A DNA stretch of 64,000 nucleotides from Kordiimonadaceae bacterium (GTDB lineage: Bacteria > Pseudomonadota > Alphaproteobacteria > Sphingomonadales > Emcibacteraceae), in assembly GCA_024236295.1 (NCBI GenBank), contig JACKKT010000005.1, positions 62,001 through 126,000 of the forward strand, read 5' to 3'. The notes below the pieces were generated by a model, which was not told where the DNA came from, did no database searches, and saw only the letters and a list, made by a program, of their open reading frames with translations. Every line of letters begins with the position of its first letter. Position 1 is the stretch's first letter. The position numbers and the translations under genes were made by a program. Below, piece after piece: positions 36,966-46,468 of this stretch.

Positions 36966-37756
36966 GAATTTTCCGGTCTTTTGGTTTTTGAAAATAAAGT
37001 GAAAAAATTATCCGTGGTGGCGCGGGCCAAATCCTCAAAACTCACATCAAAATGATGGCTTAAAAATTCTGCCGTATATTTGACGAAACTTGGCTCGTTC
37101 GGTTTTCCCCGCATCGGCACCGGTGCAAGAAACGGCGCATCCGTTTCAATCAGAAGCCGGGAAAGCGGGATAATTTTAACCGCTTCCTGTAATTCCCGCG
37201 CACTTTTAAAAGTGACAATGCCGGAAAGCGAAATATAGCATCCGATATCAAGGCTGCGTCTGGCAAATTCTTCTGACGCGGTGAAGCAGTGAATAACTGC
37301 CGGATACTCACCCTTTTTCATTTCCGCTTCCATAATTTCGGCGCAGTCATCATCCGCATCCCGCGCATGAACAATCAATGGCAGGCCGGTTTCGCGGCTG
37401 GCTTCAATATGGGCAATGAAATTTTCTTTTTGTTTGTCGCGCGGCGAATGTTCATAAAAATAATCAAGCCCGGTTTCACCAATCCCGACCACCTTTTCAT
37501 GTTTTGCCATTTCAATCAGCTGTTCGGGTTTAATCCCCCATTCATCCTCTGCATCATGGGGGTGGCTGCCAACCGTGGCCCAAATATGATCATGGGCTTT
37601 TGCAATTTTTAGCACGTCTTCATATTCGGAAAGTCGGGCATTAATCGCCAGCATGGTGCCGACCCCGGCATCCGCCGCCCGCTTAAGCACCCCGTCCATA
37701 TCATCGGCAAGGCTGCCATAATTTAAATGACAGTGGCTGTCGACAATAAACGTCAT
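36962..37756 (-). CDS. tatD: TatD-family metal-dependent hydrolase
   Basis: 264 residues. Metal ligands in DSHCHLNYGSL, GETGLDYF, LIVHARDADDD, VIHCFTASEEFAR and LIETDAPFLAP. TatD enzymes are Mg-dependent 3'-5' DNases/RNases; despite the name they are not needed for Tat export. Shares ATGA overlaps with metG upstream and the MBL gene downstream. Confidence 0.92.
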   Translation of the reverse strand: MTFIVDSHCHLNYGSLADDMDGVLKRAADAGVGTMLAINARLSEYEDVLKIAKAHDHIWATVGSHPHDAEDEWGIKPEQLIEMAKHEKVVGIGETGLDYFYEHSPRDKQKENFIAHIEASRETGLPLIVHARDADDDCAEIMEAEMKKGEYPAVIHCFTASEEFARRSLDIGCYISLSGIVTFKSARELQEAVKIIPLSRLLIETDAPFLAPVPMRGKPNEPSFVKYTAEFLSHHFDVSFEDLARATTDNFFTLFSKTKRPENS

Positions 37757-39297
37757 TCGTCAACAAACCTCGGAAACACCCCTTCAGGTTTTTCCAATGT
37801 CCAGCCGCTTTTAAGCCGCTCCCCGCCGCCTAGCTGGTCAAAACCCCGTTCTTCGGCAGGAATTTTCAAGAGATCCAATAATTTCCCGGCACTGTCCGGC
37901 ATAATCGGCTGGATGAGAATGCCCACCTGGCGGATTATTTCGGCGGTCACATAAAGCACCGTTGCCATGCGGGCTGGATCTGTTTTCTTCAAAGCCCATG
38001 GTTCCTGCAGCGCAAAATAACCGTTGGCATCCGATACCACTTTCCAGATCACTTCAAGCGATTTATTGATCGCCTGAACATCAATATGCGCTCTTACCTC
38101 TTCAAGCATCTTATCCGTAGCCGCGAGGATCGCGTTATCCGCATCGCTATAATCACCCGGTGACGGCATGACACCATCACAATTTTTAAAAATCATGCTT
38201 AAACTGCGCTGCGCCAGATTACCAAGATCATTGGCAAGGTCGCTGTTGATCCGATTGATCATCGCCTGACGGCTGAAATCCCCATCATTGCCAAACGGTA
38301 CTTCCCGCATCAGGAAATAGCGGACCTGATCAAGTCCGAATTCATCAACAATCTGGAACGGGTCAATCACGTTGCCGAGCGATTTTGAAATTTTCTGCCC
38401 CTCATTGGTCCACCAGCCATGGGCAAAGACCCTTTTTGCCGGCTCAATACCCGCCCCCATCAGGAAGGCCGGCCAGTAAACCGCATGGAAGCGTAAAATA
38501 TCCTTCCCCACCATATGAATATCGGCGGGCCAGAATGTTTTGAATTTTTCCCTATCCACGTCCGGATACCCGGCAGCGGTCATGTAATTGGTCAGTGCAT
38601 CGATCCACACATACATAATATGCTTGTCATTGCCCGGTACCGGCACACCCCAGTTAAAACTTGTGCGCGAAACCGACAGATCACGAAGCCCGCCACTGAC
38701 AAAGCTTTTAACCTCATTTTTTCGGCTGTTCGGCAGCACGGTTGGCGGCAGGCTTTCATAAAAATCAAGCAACTTTTCTTCAAATGCGCTCAAGCGGAAA
38801 AAATAGCTTTCTTCCTCGACCCATTCAATCGGCGCGCCTGTCGGGGCCAGCTTTTCACCGTTTTTCCCGTCAATCAGTTCATTTTCAGCAAAAAACGCCT
38901 CATCACGTACCGAATACCAGCCCGCATATTTATCAAGGTAAATATGCCCGTTTTCCTCCAGCTTTTTCCATAGCGCCTGACAGGCGCGTTTGTGGCGTTC
39001 CTCGGTGGTGCGGATAAAATCATCATTTGAATAATTCATAAATTCAGCAAGTTCACGAAAACGCTGTGACACCGTATCACAAAATTCGAGCGGTGATTTT
39101 CCGGCTGCCGCCGCCGATTTTTCAACCTTTTGCCCGTGTTCATCCGTCCCCGTCAGGAACATGACATTATAACCATCGAGCCGCTTAAAGCGCGCAATAA
39201 CATCACAGGCCAGCGTCGTATAGGCATGACCAATATGTGGAATATCATTCACATAATAAATCGGTGTGGTTATATAAAAGGATGGCTTACCTGACAT
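37753..39297 (-). CDS. metG: methionyl-tRNA synthetase
   Basis: 514 residues; charges tRNA(Met). HIGH box in YYVNDIPHIGHAYTTLA, class I KMSKS loop in KISKSLGN, and FVSGGLRDLSVSRTSFNWG. It is the short alphaproteobacterial type: the zinc-knuckle cysteines are absent (WYSVRDEAFF instead) and there is no C-terminal tRNA-binding domain. The FAHGWWTNEGQKISKS stretch is normal. Confidence 0.96.
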   Translation of the reverse strand: MSGKPSFYITTPIYYVNDIPHIGHAYTTLACDVIARFKRLDGYNVMFLTGTDEHGQKVEKSAAAAGKSPLEFCDTVSQRFRELAEFMNYSNDDFIRTTEERHKRACQALWKKLEENGHIYLDKYAGWYSVRDEAFFAENELIDGKNGEKLAPTGAPIEWVEEESYFFRLSAFEEKLLDFYESLPPTVLPNSRKNEVKSFVSGGLRDLSVSRTSFNWGVPVPGNDKHIMYVWIDALTNYMTAAGYPDVDREKFKTFWPADIHMVGKDILRFHAVYWPAFLMGAGIEPAKRVFAHGWWTNEGQKISKSLGNVIDPFQIVDEFGLDQVRYFLMREVPFGNDGDFSRQAMINRINSDLANDLGNLAQRSLSMIFKNCDGVMPSPGDYSDADNAILAATDKMLEEVRAHIDVQAINKSLEVIWKVVSDANGYFALQEPWALKKTDPARMATVLYVTAEIIRQVGILIQPIMPDSAGKLLDLLKIPAEERGFDQLGGGERLKSGWTLEKPEGVFPRFVDE

Positions 39298-39321
39298 TTA
39301 TAAATTTCTTTCTTAACTTTT

Positions 39322-40446
39322 TTAATTTAAGCGCAGCGCCGCACTGATCATATTCAGTATATCAAGAACCGTCTGTTTCGGGTCCATATTAAGCGCATCC
39401 GTCGCCTTCATTTTTTCGGCTATCTTTTCCCACAGCTCCGCCCATTGATCAAGCGGAATTATTGCCCCCAGTTTTTCCATAAGCGCAAACTCATTTTCAA
39501 GGGCGGGTTTGATATTATGGATATGACTGGTGCCCTGATAACTGACATGGCGGATCATGCGGCTGATAAAGCGGCTCAAGAGCTCGTGAAAAAGCTGGAA
39601 CATATCCCCTGATTTTCTTGACGTTATCTCATCAGCAAATTTATGCATCAGCGGCACATTAATATCCGGCATGGAGGAAAGAAGGCTAAGAAGATCACCA
39701 TAAAGCTTAAGCCCGTCATGATTGATCAGCGATATCGCCTTACCCGGGCTGCCATTGGTCAGGGCCACATAGCCGTCAATGAAATGCTCATCCATATCCG
39801 GGAATTTACTTTGCAGAATTTCCTTCACCGTTTCCGATTTTAAAGGTTTTAGCGGCAGCATCCGGCAGCGTGATTTGATCGTCGGTAGCAACCGTCCCGG
39901 CGCATGAGCCAGTATAATCAGGATGGAATTTGATGGGGGCTCCTCCAGTATTTTCAAAATCGCGTTGGCGGCGTTCCGGTTCATTTCATCAGCGGTATCA
40001 ACAATCGCTACCCGCCAGCCGCCGGCCGTTGATGTTTTATGAAAAAAATCATTAATTTTCCGCACATCATCGACCAGTATATTGTTGCGGAGTTTGCCCG
40101 TTTTCGGGTCTTCCGTCCGCTCAATAACCAGCAGGTCGGCATGACTTCCGGCGCTGATCTGGCTGTTTTCCCGGCTTTCAATATCGGTATCAAGCGATAA
40201 TGCCGCCACCTTTTCCAGCACATCCCCGAACAGGCCCGGTCCTTCGTCTTCTTCTGGTGGATTATTCAGTAAAAACCGTGCCATTTTATAGGCCAGCGTC
40301 GCTTTTCCGATCCCCTTGGGGCCGGTGATCATCCAGGCATGGTGAATTTTGCCCGCATTAAACGCGTCCAGAAAGAGCCTCTCTGCCCCCTCATGGCCGG
40401 TCAGGTTAAGGGTTTTTCGCGGTAAAAAATTCTCTGCTTCTTCCAT
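39322..40446 (-). CDS. holB: DNA polymerase III subunit delta'
   Basis: 374 residues; part of the clamp loader. Walker A is ITGPKGIGKATLAYKMA; the central helix and sensor region is AIVDTADEMNRNAANAILK with LEEPPSN; the SRC motif is IKSRCRMLPL. The C-terminal collar domain follows. Usually tmk lies directly upstream in alphaproteobacteria; here there is instead a 205-bp gap, then an AT-rich membrane-protein gene and rlmE, so the neighbourhood has been rearranged. Confidence 0.93.
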   Translation of the reverse strand: MEEAENFLPRKTLNLTGHEGAERLFLDAFNAGKIHHAWMITGPKGIGKATLAYKMARFLLNNPPEEDEGPGLFGDVLEKVAALSLDTDIESRENSQISAGSHADLLVIERTEDPKTGKLRNNILVDDVRKINDFFHKTSTAGGWRVAIVDTADEMNRNAANAILKILEEPPSNSILIILAHAPGRLLPTIKSRCRMLPLKPLKSETVKEILQSKFPDMDEHFIDGYVALTNGSPGKAISLINHDGLKLYGDLLSLLSSMPDINVPLMHKFADEITSRKSGDMFQLFHELLSRFISRMIRHVSYQGTSHIHNIKPALENEFALMEKLGAIIPLDQWAELWEKIAEKMKATDALNMDPKQTVLDILNMISAALRLN

Positions 40447-40651
40447 AGTCCCGTCTGCTCATCACTTCCGTTTTGCTTATTCTTCTATGTAACATTAATT
40501 GGAAATGGATGGCTATCGGTAATTTGGGAAATTTATATAATCCAGCCTTCACTTGACAGCCAGTCCGCATAATTAGTTTATTTTTCCTATATTTGAATTT
40601 TTCTTCAAGAATTTTGAAGGTTAAAGTTAGCAAGTGATTTAAGATGATATA

Positions 40652-41323
40652 CTATTTTCTATCAAGCACAGTAAAATCATAAATGGCAAGTACTGACAGT
40701 GAAATGATGAATAAAAATGTTCCGATTAAATATTGCTTATCTATTATTAAGAGAATTCCAACAATCCCATGTGAAATAAAAACTAACTTTGCAACCACAT
40801 TTACAAGCGTTTTGTAAATTTGGTTAGTTGGTCTCCAATAAAGTAAGATAGACACCAATGTTCCAGTGAAAATAATCCAAATAACTATGGTTGGAATAAA
40901 ATATTCCCCATCATCCATTACATTAATAATATCATATATTAAGCTTAATAGGATAAGCACACCGCTAAACGTAACAATGGCTTCACCAAATAATTTTATA
41001 TAAAACCACACATTAAAAGTATTATCTGTAGAATTTTGTGTGTGCTTAAAATCAAACTTTTTGTCAAATCTGTCACTGATAAAGCTTTTGCCACACACTC
41101 GGCACCACATTGGCACATATCTACTGTATCCCTTAGGATTATAGGATGCAGTGGAATTGCACCTTTCACACTTTCTGGAACCTAAATACCAACCTCCTCC
41201 CATCCAATAAATGAATACCAGTGGAACTCCATAAAGGCCAAACAAGGAAAGAACTAACAAAAAAAAGGGAAATACTAATAAAATATGCAAGAAACTAATA
41301 ATAAAATTAGGTTTTTTAAGCAT
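40652..41323 (-). CDS. AT-rich membrane protein with two CxxC pairs (zinc-ribbon-like)
   Basis: 223 residues, unknown family. A hydrophobic segment (residues 9-45) is followed by CERC and, 20-odd residues later, CRVC, a likely zinc ribbon; then three or four more membrane helices (from about 105). Codon use is visibly more AT-rich than the flanking rlmE and holB genes, which suggests acquisition. It shares the AAGGGGGAA leader before its ATG with the cargo genes at 53-62 kb, but no duplicated tail of rlmE was found behind it. Confidence 0.7.
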   Translation of the reverse strand: MLKKPNFIISFLHILLVFPFFLLVLSLFGLYGVPLVFIYWMGGGWYLGSRKCERCNSTASYNPKGYSRYVPMWCRVCGKSFISDRFDKKFDFKHTQNSTDNTFNVWFYIKLFGEAIVTFSGVLILLSLIYDIINVMDDGEYFIPTIVIWIIFTGTLVSILLYWRPTNQIYKTLVNVVAKLVFISHGIVGILLIIDKQYLIGTFLFIISLSVLAIYDFTVLDRK

Positions 41324-41359
41324 TTATTCCCCCTTCAAATTTCTATATTTTGCAACAGT

Positions 41360-42073
41360 TTACCCAAGAAACCCTTGCGCCACAAGGTATGTTTCCTTGC
41401 TTTCCGAGCGGCTGGCCGGTGGTTTATAATGGCGGACTGATTTAAAACGTTTCTTGACATCCTCAAGCAGCTTATTGTCTGTGCCCCCGGCAAAAACCTT
41501 GGCAATGAAAGTGCCATTTTTTTCCAATACCTTGGTGGCAAAATCAAACGCCAGCTCGACAAGCGCAATGGTCCTTAAATAATCGGTATTCTGATGGCCG
41601 GTTGTCGCCGCGGCCATATCGCTCATCACCAGCCCTACGGGTCCGTCAATGAGATCAAGCAGTGCTTTTTCCGCCTCGTCCGTGGTAAAATCCATTTTCA
41701 GCATGGTTGCCCCGGGTACCGGTGCCACTTCGAGCAGATCAATGCCGATAATCCGCACGTCGCCCGCACATTCCTTTGCTGCAACCTGCGTCCATCCGCC
41801 CGGTGCCGCGCCAAGATCAACAACCGATTTAACCCCATGCAGAAAATTAAATTTTTCATCAAGCTCCAGAAGCTTATAAGCGGCCCGGCTGCGATACCCG
41901 TCGCGCTTTGCCGCCGCCACATAGGGATCATTAAGCTGCCGTTGCAGCCAGCGTGTTGACGATGATTTGCGGTAACGCGCCGTTTTAACCCGTGTTTTTT
42001 CACCGCGGACAATACCGCGCGGGTCAAGCTTTCTTTCCTTGCCGCTCTTGCTGAGTTTGGGTTTCTTAATCAT
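41360..42073 (-). CDS. rlmE: 23S rRNA 2'-O-ribose U2552 methyltransferase (RlmE/FtsJ)
   Basis: 237 residues from ATG 42073 (MIKKPKLSKSG), which overlaps the last codons of ppx; a start at 42091 is less likely. SAM loop VDLGAAPGGWTQVAA; the K-D-K-E tetrad is seen in RAAYKLLE, VMSDMAAATTGH, FIAKVFAGG and SKETYLVAQG. The long basic N-terminus is usual in alphaproteobacteria. Needed for late 50S assembly. ppx-rlmE is a conserved pair. Confidence 0.94.
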   Translation of the reverse strand: MIKKPKLSKSGKERKLDPRGIVRGEKTRVKTARYRKSSSTRWLQRQLNDPYVAAAKRDGYRSRAAYKLLELDEKFNFLHGVKSVVDLGAAPGGWTQVAAKECAGDVRIIGIDLLEVAPVPGATMLKMDFTTDEAEKALLDLIDGPVGLVMSDMAAATTGHQNTDYLRTIALVELAFDFATKVLEKNGTFIAKVFAGGTDNKLLEDVKKRFKSVRHYKPPASRSESKETYLVAQGFLG

Positions 42074-43232
42074 TTGTCCCCTGCTCTGCATTTACTGCTT
42101 TTTTCTTTTTTCGTTTCAGGAAATATCTTTTGCGGGATCGTTTTCTGCGGTTGGCGCGGTTTTTCTGGCGCTGTTCATCCATCAGGTGATGAAGCATCCC
42201 TTCGCGTATACCACGGTCGGCCACCCGCACATCTTTAATCGGCCATACATCAATAATCGCATCCAGAATGGCACAACCCGCCACCACCAGTTCGGCCCGG
42301 TCATTGCCGATATTGTTAAGGGCCAGCCGCTCTGCATAATCAAGTTTTGCCAGATCCTGGCAAAGATTGACCAGATCAGCCGCCTTCATCCAGGCACCGT
42401 CCACTTCGTTTCGGTCATAAATTGCCTGATTAAGATGCATGCTTGTCAGGGTCGTGACCGTGCCCGACGTTCCCATCAGCTGAACCCTGTTTTCCTCAAT
42501 GGAGGCTGTAATACCGTGCTTTTCCTCAAACGGGACGATATGTTCTTTAACCCGTTCCTTCATTTCCTCGTAATGGGCAATCGGCAGCGCTTCCCGCGTG
42601 CCATATTCCTCGGAAAGGTTAACAACGCCAAGCGGAATTGAAATCCAGTCGATAATTTCCGGAATGCGTCTGTTGCAGAAATTGATCCAGATAATTTCCG
42701 TGCTGCCGCCGCCGATATCAAAAATAATACCGCAGTTATACTTCGTATCCAGCAGTTCCTTACAACCCATCACCGCCAGTCGGGCTTCTTCCTGCGGGTT
42801 AATGATATCAAGGCTTATTTTTACCTGATCTTCAATGGTTTTGACAAACTCGGCACCGTTTTCAGCTTCGCGGCAAGCCTGTGTCGCCACATTCCACATG
42901 CGGGTCACCCCGCGGCGGCGCATTTTCTCCATACAGATTTTTAAAGCAGATACGGTTCGCTCCGTTGCCTCCACCGATATTTTTTTCTGTTCCTTTAATC
43001 CTTCGCCAAGGCGGACAATACGGGAAAAACTGTCAATTACCTTAAAACCACTTGCATTTGGTACCGCCACCAAAAGCCGGCAGTTATTTGTACCAAGATC
43101 AACGACACCGTAAACTTGGTTTTTGGTCAGTACATTATTTCGCCGTTTTTTTGGTGATGAACGGTTCTGCTTTTCCCCCCACGCAGCCCGCCTTTGTTCA
43201 GCGTAACCATTATCATTATTATTATTTTTCAT
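42066..43232 (-). CDS. Ppx/GppA-family exopolyphosphatase/pppGpp phosphohydrolase
   Basis: 388 residues. Phosphate-binding strands VYGVVDLGTNNCRLLVAVPN and IIFDIGGGSTEIIW of the sugar-kinase/actin fold; INPQEEARLAVMG carries the catalytic Glu; MGTSGTVTTLTSMHL is typical. The N-terminus (20-30 residues, Asn/Arg-rich) and the C-terminal Lys/Arg tail are low complexity. Whether it acts on polyphosphate or pppGpp cannot be told. Upstream of rlmE with overlapping ends. Confidence 0.9.
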   Translation of the reverse strand: MKNNNNDNGYAEQRRAAWGEKQNRSSPKKRRNNVLTKNQVYGVVDLGTNNCRLLVAVPNASGFKVIDSFSRIVRLGEGLKEQKKISVEATERTVSALKICMEKMRRRGVTRMWNVATQACREAENGAEFVKTIEDQVKISLDIINPQEEARLAVMGCKELLDTKYNCGIIFDIGGGSTEIIWINFCNRRIPEIIDWISIPLGVVNLSEEYGTREALPIAHYEEMKERVKEHIVPFEEKHGITASIEENRVQLMGTSGTVTTLTSMHLNQAIYDRNEVDGAWMKAADLVNLCQDLAKLDYAERLALNNIGNDRAELVVAGCAILDAIIDVWPIKDVRVADRGIREGMLHHLMDEQRQKNRANRRKRSRKRYFLKRKKKKAVNAEQGTND

Positions 43233-43425
43233 TCTGAATTGGGCCTGATCGTCAATTAATTCTCAAATATCCTACCTATATAGTACCGTGTGGCAAAGCT
43301 TCCTAGGAAAAATTTAGTCAATTTTATAATTCTGCCTTCTACGTCAAGTTGACAGCGTCACCTTTATCGGGCACCTTCAACTTTATAAGTAAATTCTGAT
43401 AAAAGAGTAAGGGAGAAAGTTTCAA

Positions 43426-44829
43426 ATGACAATTCAAACAAAATTAAATCGGCGTTTCTTTATGAAAACCGTTGGCGCGGGGGCTGTCATTGGGGGAACT
43501 TTGGGGAGCGTACCACTATCAACAGCCGCCATGGGGCAAATGGGCGGGATGTCAAATACGGTAAATTTTGATGCGGGCTATGACCGCGTCGGCACAAACA
43601 GTATTAAATTTGATTATATTAAAATGATTAATCCGGGCAAAACACTTGATGTCGGAATGGGAATCGCCGATATGGATTTCCGCACCCTGCCCGCGGTAAC
43701 ATCGGCATTGAAAAAACGTCTTGAAATAGAAAACTGGGGCTATGAGCTGCCACCGATGGATTATCAGGATAATATTGTTGCCTGGAACAAGCGCCGCTAT
43801 AACATTGATGTGCCCAAAGCCAATATTTTAAACAGTCTTGGTGTGCTTGACGGTGTCCTGTCCATCCTCCTTGCCTTTGGCAAAAAAGGGGATCATGTGT
43901 TGCTGACAACGCCAACCTATTCAAGCTTTTTTCACACGGTCCATGATGCGGGAATGCATTCTGCCGAAAGCGAAATGAAGCGCGTTAATGGTCGCTACGA
44001 AGTTGATTATAATGATTTTGAAAAACAAATCGCCGGCGGTGTTAAATTATTCATCCTCTGTAACCCGCAAAACCCGACCGGCAACTGCTGGACCGCGGAT
44101 GAAATGCGTAAAATGGGTGATATCTGTAACAGACACGGCTGCCTTGTGATCGCCGATGAAATCCACTGTGACTTTGTCATGACTGGGCATAAATATACCC
44201 CCTATGCATCACTGGGCGATGCTTATGCACAAAACAGCTTTACCCTAAAATCCAGCAGTAAGTCATTTAATCTGGCAGCGCACAGAACCGCCTATTTCTA
44301 TTCCGATAACCGTAGCTATATTGACCGGGTGATTGAAAACGGTCATCAACGCCTTCTTTTGAATGTGATGGGAATGATTGCATCAAATGTCGCGCTGCAG
44401 CATGGCGATGATTATATTGATGAACAGAATGCCTATCTTACCGAAAACACCCGTTATGTGGCAAAATTCTGCGCCGACCGGATCCCGCTGATCAAATATC
44501 AGCCCCATGAAGGCACCTATCTGGCGTGGCTTGACTGTACGGGTCTTTATGACAAGCTGGACGCCCATAACAAGGCACGAGAATTGACCGACTATAACAC
44601 CAAAAACAATATTACCGAGATGGACTTTTTCGAAGGTGAGATCATTAAAAAATATAATGCCGGTCGCTATGTCAAGGAATGGGTAATGGATCAGGCCCGT
44701 GTCGATATCAATGCCGGACAGGATTATGGTAAAGGCGGTGACGGTTTCATGCGCATGAACCTTGCCACCAACCGCGCCATGATAACCAAGGCACTGAGCA
44801 ATATCGAAGCGGCAATCAACGCTATTTGA
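43426..44829 (+). CDS. Tat-exported PLP aminotransferase/C-S lyase (copy 2)
   Basis: 467 residues, paralogue of the proteins at 5780 and 44952. Tat signal NRRFFMKTVGAGAV near the start, a Met/Gly-rich linker (MGQMGGMSNTVNF), then the MalY/PatB core: GMGIADMDFRTLP, NPQNPTGNCWTADEM, VIADEIHCDF, the PLP lysine in SSSKSFNLAAHRTAY, and MRMNLATNRAM. It differs by a roughly 20-residue insertion before the C-terminal region (around ARELTDYNTKNN), so substrate or partner may differ. Ends at a good terminator. Two copies in tandem, separated by 122 bp, point to gene duplication. Confidence 0.85.
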   Translation: MTIQTKLNRRFFMKTVGAGAVIGGTLGSVPLSTAAMGQMGGMSNTVNFDAGYDRVGTNSIKFDYIKMINPGKTLDVGMGIADMDFRTLPAVTSALKKRLEIENWGYELPPMDYQDNIVAWNKRRYNIDVPKANILNSLGVLDGVLSILLAFGKKGDHVLLTTPTYSSFFHTVHDAGMHSAESEMKRVNGRYEVDYNDFEKQIAGGVKLFILCNPQNPTGNCWTADEMRKMGDICNRHGCLVIADEIHCDFVMTGHKYTPYASLGDAYAQNSFTLKSSSKSFNLAAHRTAYFYSDNRSYIDRVIENGHQRLLLNVMGMIASNVALQHGDDYIDEQNAYLTENTRYVAKFCADRIPLIKYQPHEGTYLAWLDCTGLYDKLDAHNKARELTDYNTKNNITEMDFFEGEIIKKYNAGRYVKEWVMDQARVDINAGQDYGKGGDGFMRMNLATNRAMITKALSNIEAAINAI

Positions 44830-44853
44830 TCATTTTATACTATACTTTAGTCT

Positions 44854-44884
44854 AAAAGGCCCTGATTTTCGGGGCTTTTTTTTG
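44854..44884 (+). terminator. intrinsic terminator behind Tat aminotransferase copy 2
   Basis: AAGGCCC (44857-44863) pairs with GGGCTTT (44872-44878), one G-U, loop of eight, followed by a run of T to 44883. It separates the two tandem aminotransferase genes into independent transcripts. Confidence 0.75.
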
Positions 44885-44951
44885 GCGAACATTGACAGCG
44901 CCCAATGATTGATGCACGATGAGTTCCCAAAATTATATCAGGGAGGATAAA

Positions 44952-46295
44952 ATGGACGAAAAATCAAAACTTAATCGCCGCTTTTTTATGAAAGGGGCCG
45001 GGGCATCAGCCCTGATCGGCAGTGCACTGGGGGGAAGTGTAGCACTGCCACAATTGGCATCTGCCAAAGGCATGGGTGGCATGGGCATGTCAATGACCTA
45101 TGACCTAAACGAGGAATTCAACCGTATTGGCGCCGGGGACAGCAAATGGGACATGATCCGCAAAGCGAACCGCCCCTATGACGTACCCTTCCCAATGGGT
45201 GTTGCCGATATGGATTTCAGGACATTCCCGCGCATCACCGAAGCGCTAATGACCCGCATGGGCCATGAAAACTGGGGATATCATCCGGCACCGATTGATT
45301 TCTATGACAATATCATTGCCTGGAACAAAAACCGTTATAATCAGGATGTTAAGCGCGAAAATATCCTTAATGCCATCGGTGTGCTTGACGGTGTTCTTTC
45401 CATCCTGCTGACCCATAACAAGGAAGCAAAGCCCGTTCTTGTGCAGACACCGGGCTATTCCGGCTTCTTCGGCATTATCAGAACTGCCCAGTTCTCGGCC
45501 CTTGAAAACCCGCTTAAGCTGGTGGATGGACGCTGGACCATGGATCTGGACACAATGGCAAAACAGATTGATGAAAATGATGTAAAAGTCATGCTTTTCT
45601 GTAACCCGCAAAACCCGACCGGCAATTGTTGGACCGCTGATGAAATGCGGGCGATGGGCGATCTCTGCCTTTCCAAAGGTGTTCTTGTTGTCGCTGATGA
45701 AATCCACTGCGACTTTGTAAACAAACACGCAAAATACACACCTTATGCCACCATCGGCGCCAAATATGCGCAAAACAGCTACACGCTGAAATCAACCAGT
45801 AAATCATTCAACCTCGCCGCCCATCATGTGGCCTATCTGTTCTCGGACAATGATGATTATATCACCGAGCTGAAAAAGCATGGCCATCAGCGCGGATCGC
45901 TCAATGCGCTCGGCATGATCGCCTGTAACGCAGCCTATAAATATGGCGCCGAATATATGGATGATATGCGCGCCTATATTGACGGTAACTGCAGATTCCT
46001 TGAAAAATTCTGCGCCGAGGAAATGAAGGACGTTAAATATAAAATGCAGGAAGGCACCTACCTTGCCTTTATCGACTGTTCGGCTGTTGCTAAAAAGCTT
46101 GGCAAACCAATGGGCGATAAACGGATTGGTGATATGCTGAAGGATTTCTTCATCCAGAAAGCCGGTGTCAACCTTAACCAGGGCGAAAATTATGGCCAAA
46201 ACGGTGTCAATTATATGCGGATGAACCTGGCCACCACCCACAGAAAACTGCATGGTGCCCTAAACGCCATGAAAAAAGCAATCGACGCCATCTAG
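44952..46295 (+). CDS. Tat-exported PLP aminotransferase/C-S lyase (copy 3)
   Basis: 447 residues from ATG 44952, which follows GGGAGGA at 44941-44947; an upstream in-frame ATG at 44919 is not preferred. Tat signal NRRFFMKGAGASAL, linker KGMGGMGMSMTYDLNEE nearly the same as copy 1, GVADMDFRT, NPQNPTGNCWTADEM, VADEIHCDFVNKHAKYTPYA, and PLP Lys in STSKSFNLAAHH. Copy 3 is closer to copy 1, 38 kb away, than to its neighbour copy 2, so the tandem pair is not a simple recent duplication. One visible change: AAHR becomes AAHH after the PLP lysine. Confidence 0.85.
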   Translation: MDEKSKLNRRFFMKGAGASALIGSALGGSVALPQLASAKGMGGMGMSMTYDLNEEFNRIGAGDSKWDMIRKANRPYDVPFPMGVADMDFRTFPRITEALMTRMGHENWGYHPAPIDFYDNIIAWNKNRYNQDVKRENILNAIGVLDGVLSILLTHNKEAKPVLVQTPGYSGFFGIIRTAQFSALENPLKLVDGRWTMDLDTMAKQIDENDVKVMLFCNPQNPTGNCWTADEMRAMGDLCLSKGVLVVADEIHCDFVNKHAKYTPYATIGAKYAQNSYTLKSTSKSFNLAAHHVAYLFSDNDDYITELKKHGHQRGSLNALGMIACNAAYKYGAEYMDDMRAYIDGNCRFLEKFCAEEMKDVKYKMQEGTYLAFIDCSAVAKKLGKPMGDKRIGDMLKDFFIQKAGVNLNQGENYGQNGVNYMRMNLATTHRKLHGALNAMKKAIDAI

Positions 46296-46317
46296 TTTTC
46301 TAAACTATTACATTAAT

Positions 46318-46350
46318 AAAAGGCCTCAAGCTATTGGGGCCTTTTTATTT
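46318..46350 (+). terminator. intrinsic terminator behind Tat aminotransferase copy 3
   Basis: AAAAGGCC (46318-46325) pairs with GGCCTTTT (46338-46345), followed by a T-rich tail to 46352. Confidence 0.8.
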
Positions 46351-46468
46351 TTCCTCAAAATGGCTTTAAATAAAAATATCAGCTATTTTTGATCCGGGTC
46401 AATGTCCATACCCCAACAATCCGTTATAATTTTTTCTGACAAACATCCATAAGTGAAAGGAACAAATT

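Noticed and set aside
40406..40633. 75-codon minus-strand frame overlapping the holB start
   Set aside because: Overlaps holB in another frame, with no ribosome site or recognisable motif.
43340..43400. TTGACAGCG before Tat aminotransferase copy 2 (also at 44892) as a shared promoter
   Set aside because: No -10 box at 16-18 bp in either place, so the match to -35 alone is not convincing.
45246..46253. Long minus-strand frames opposite Tat aminotransferase copy 3
   Set aside because: Shadows of the conserved coding frame; translations match no family and no ribosome sites are present.
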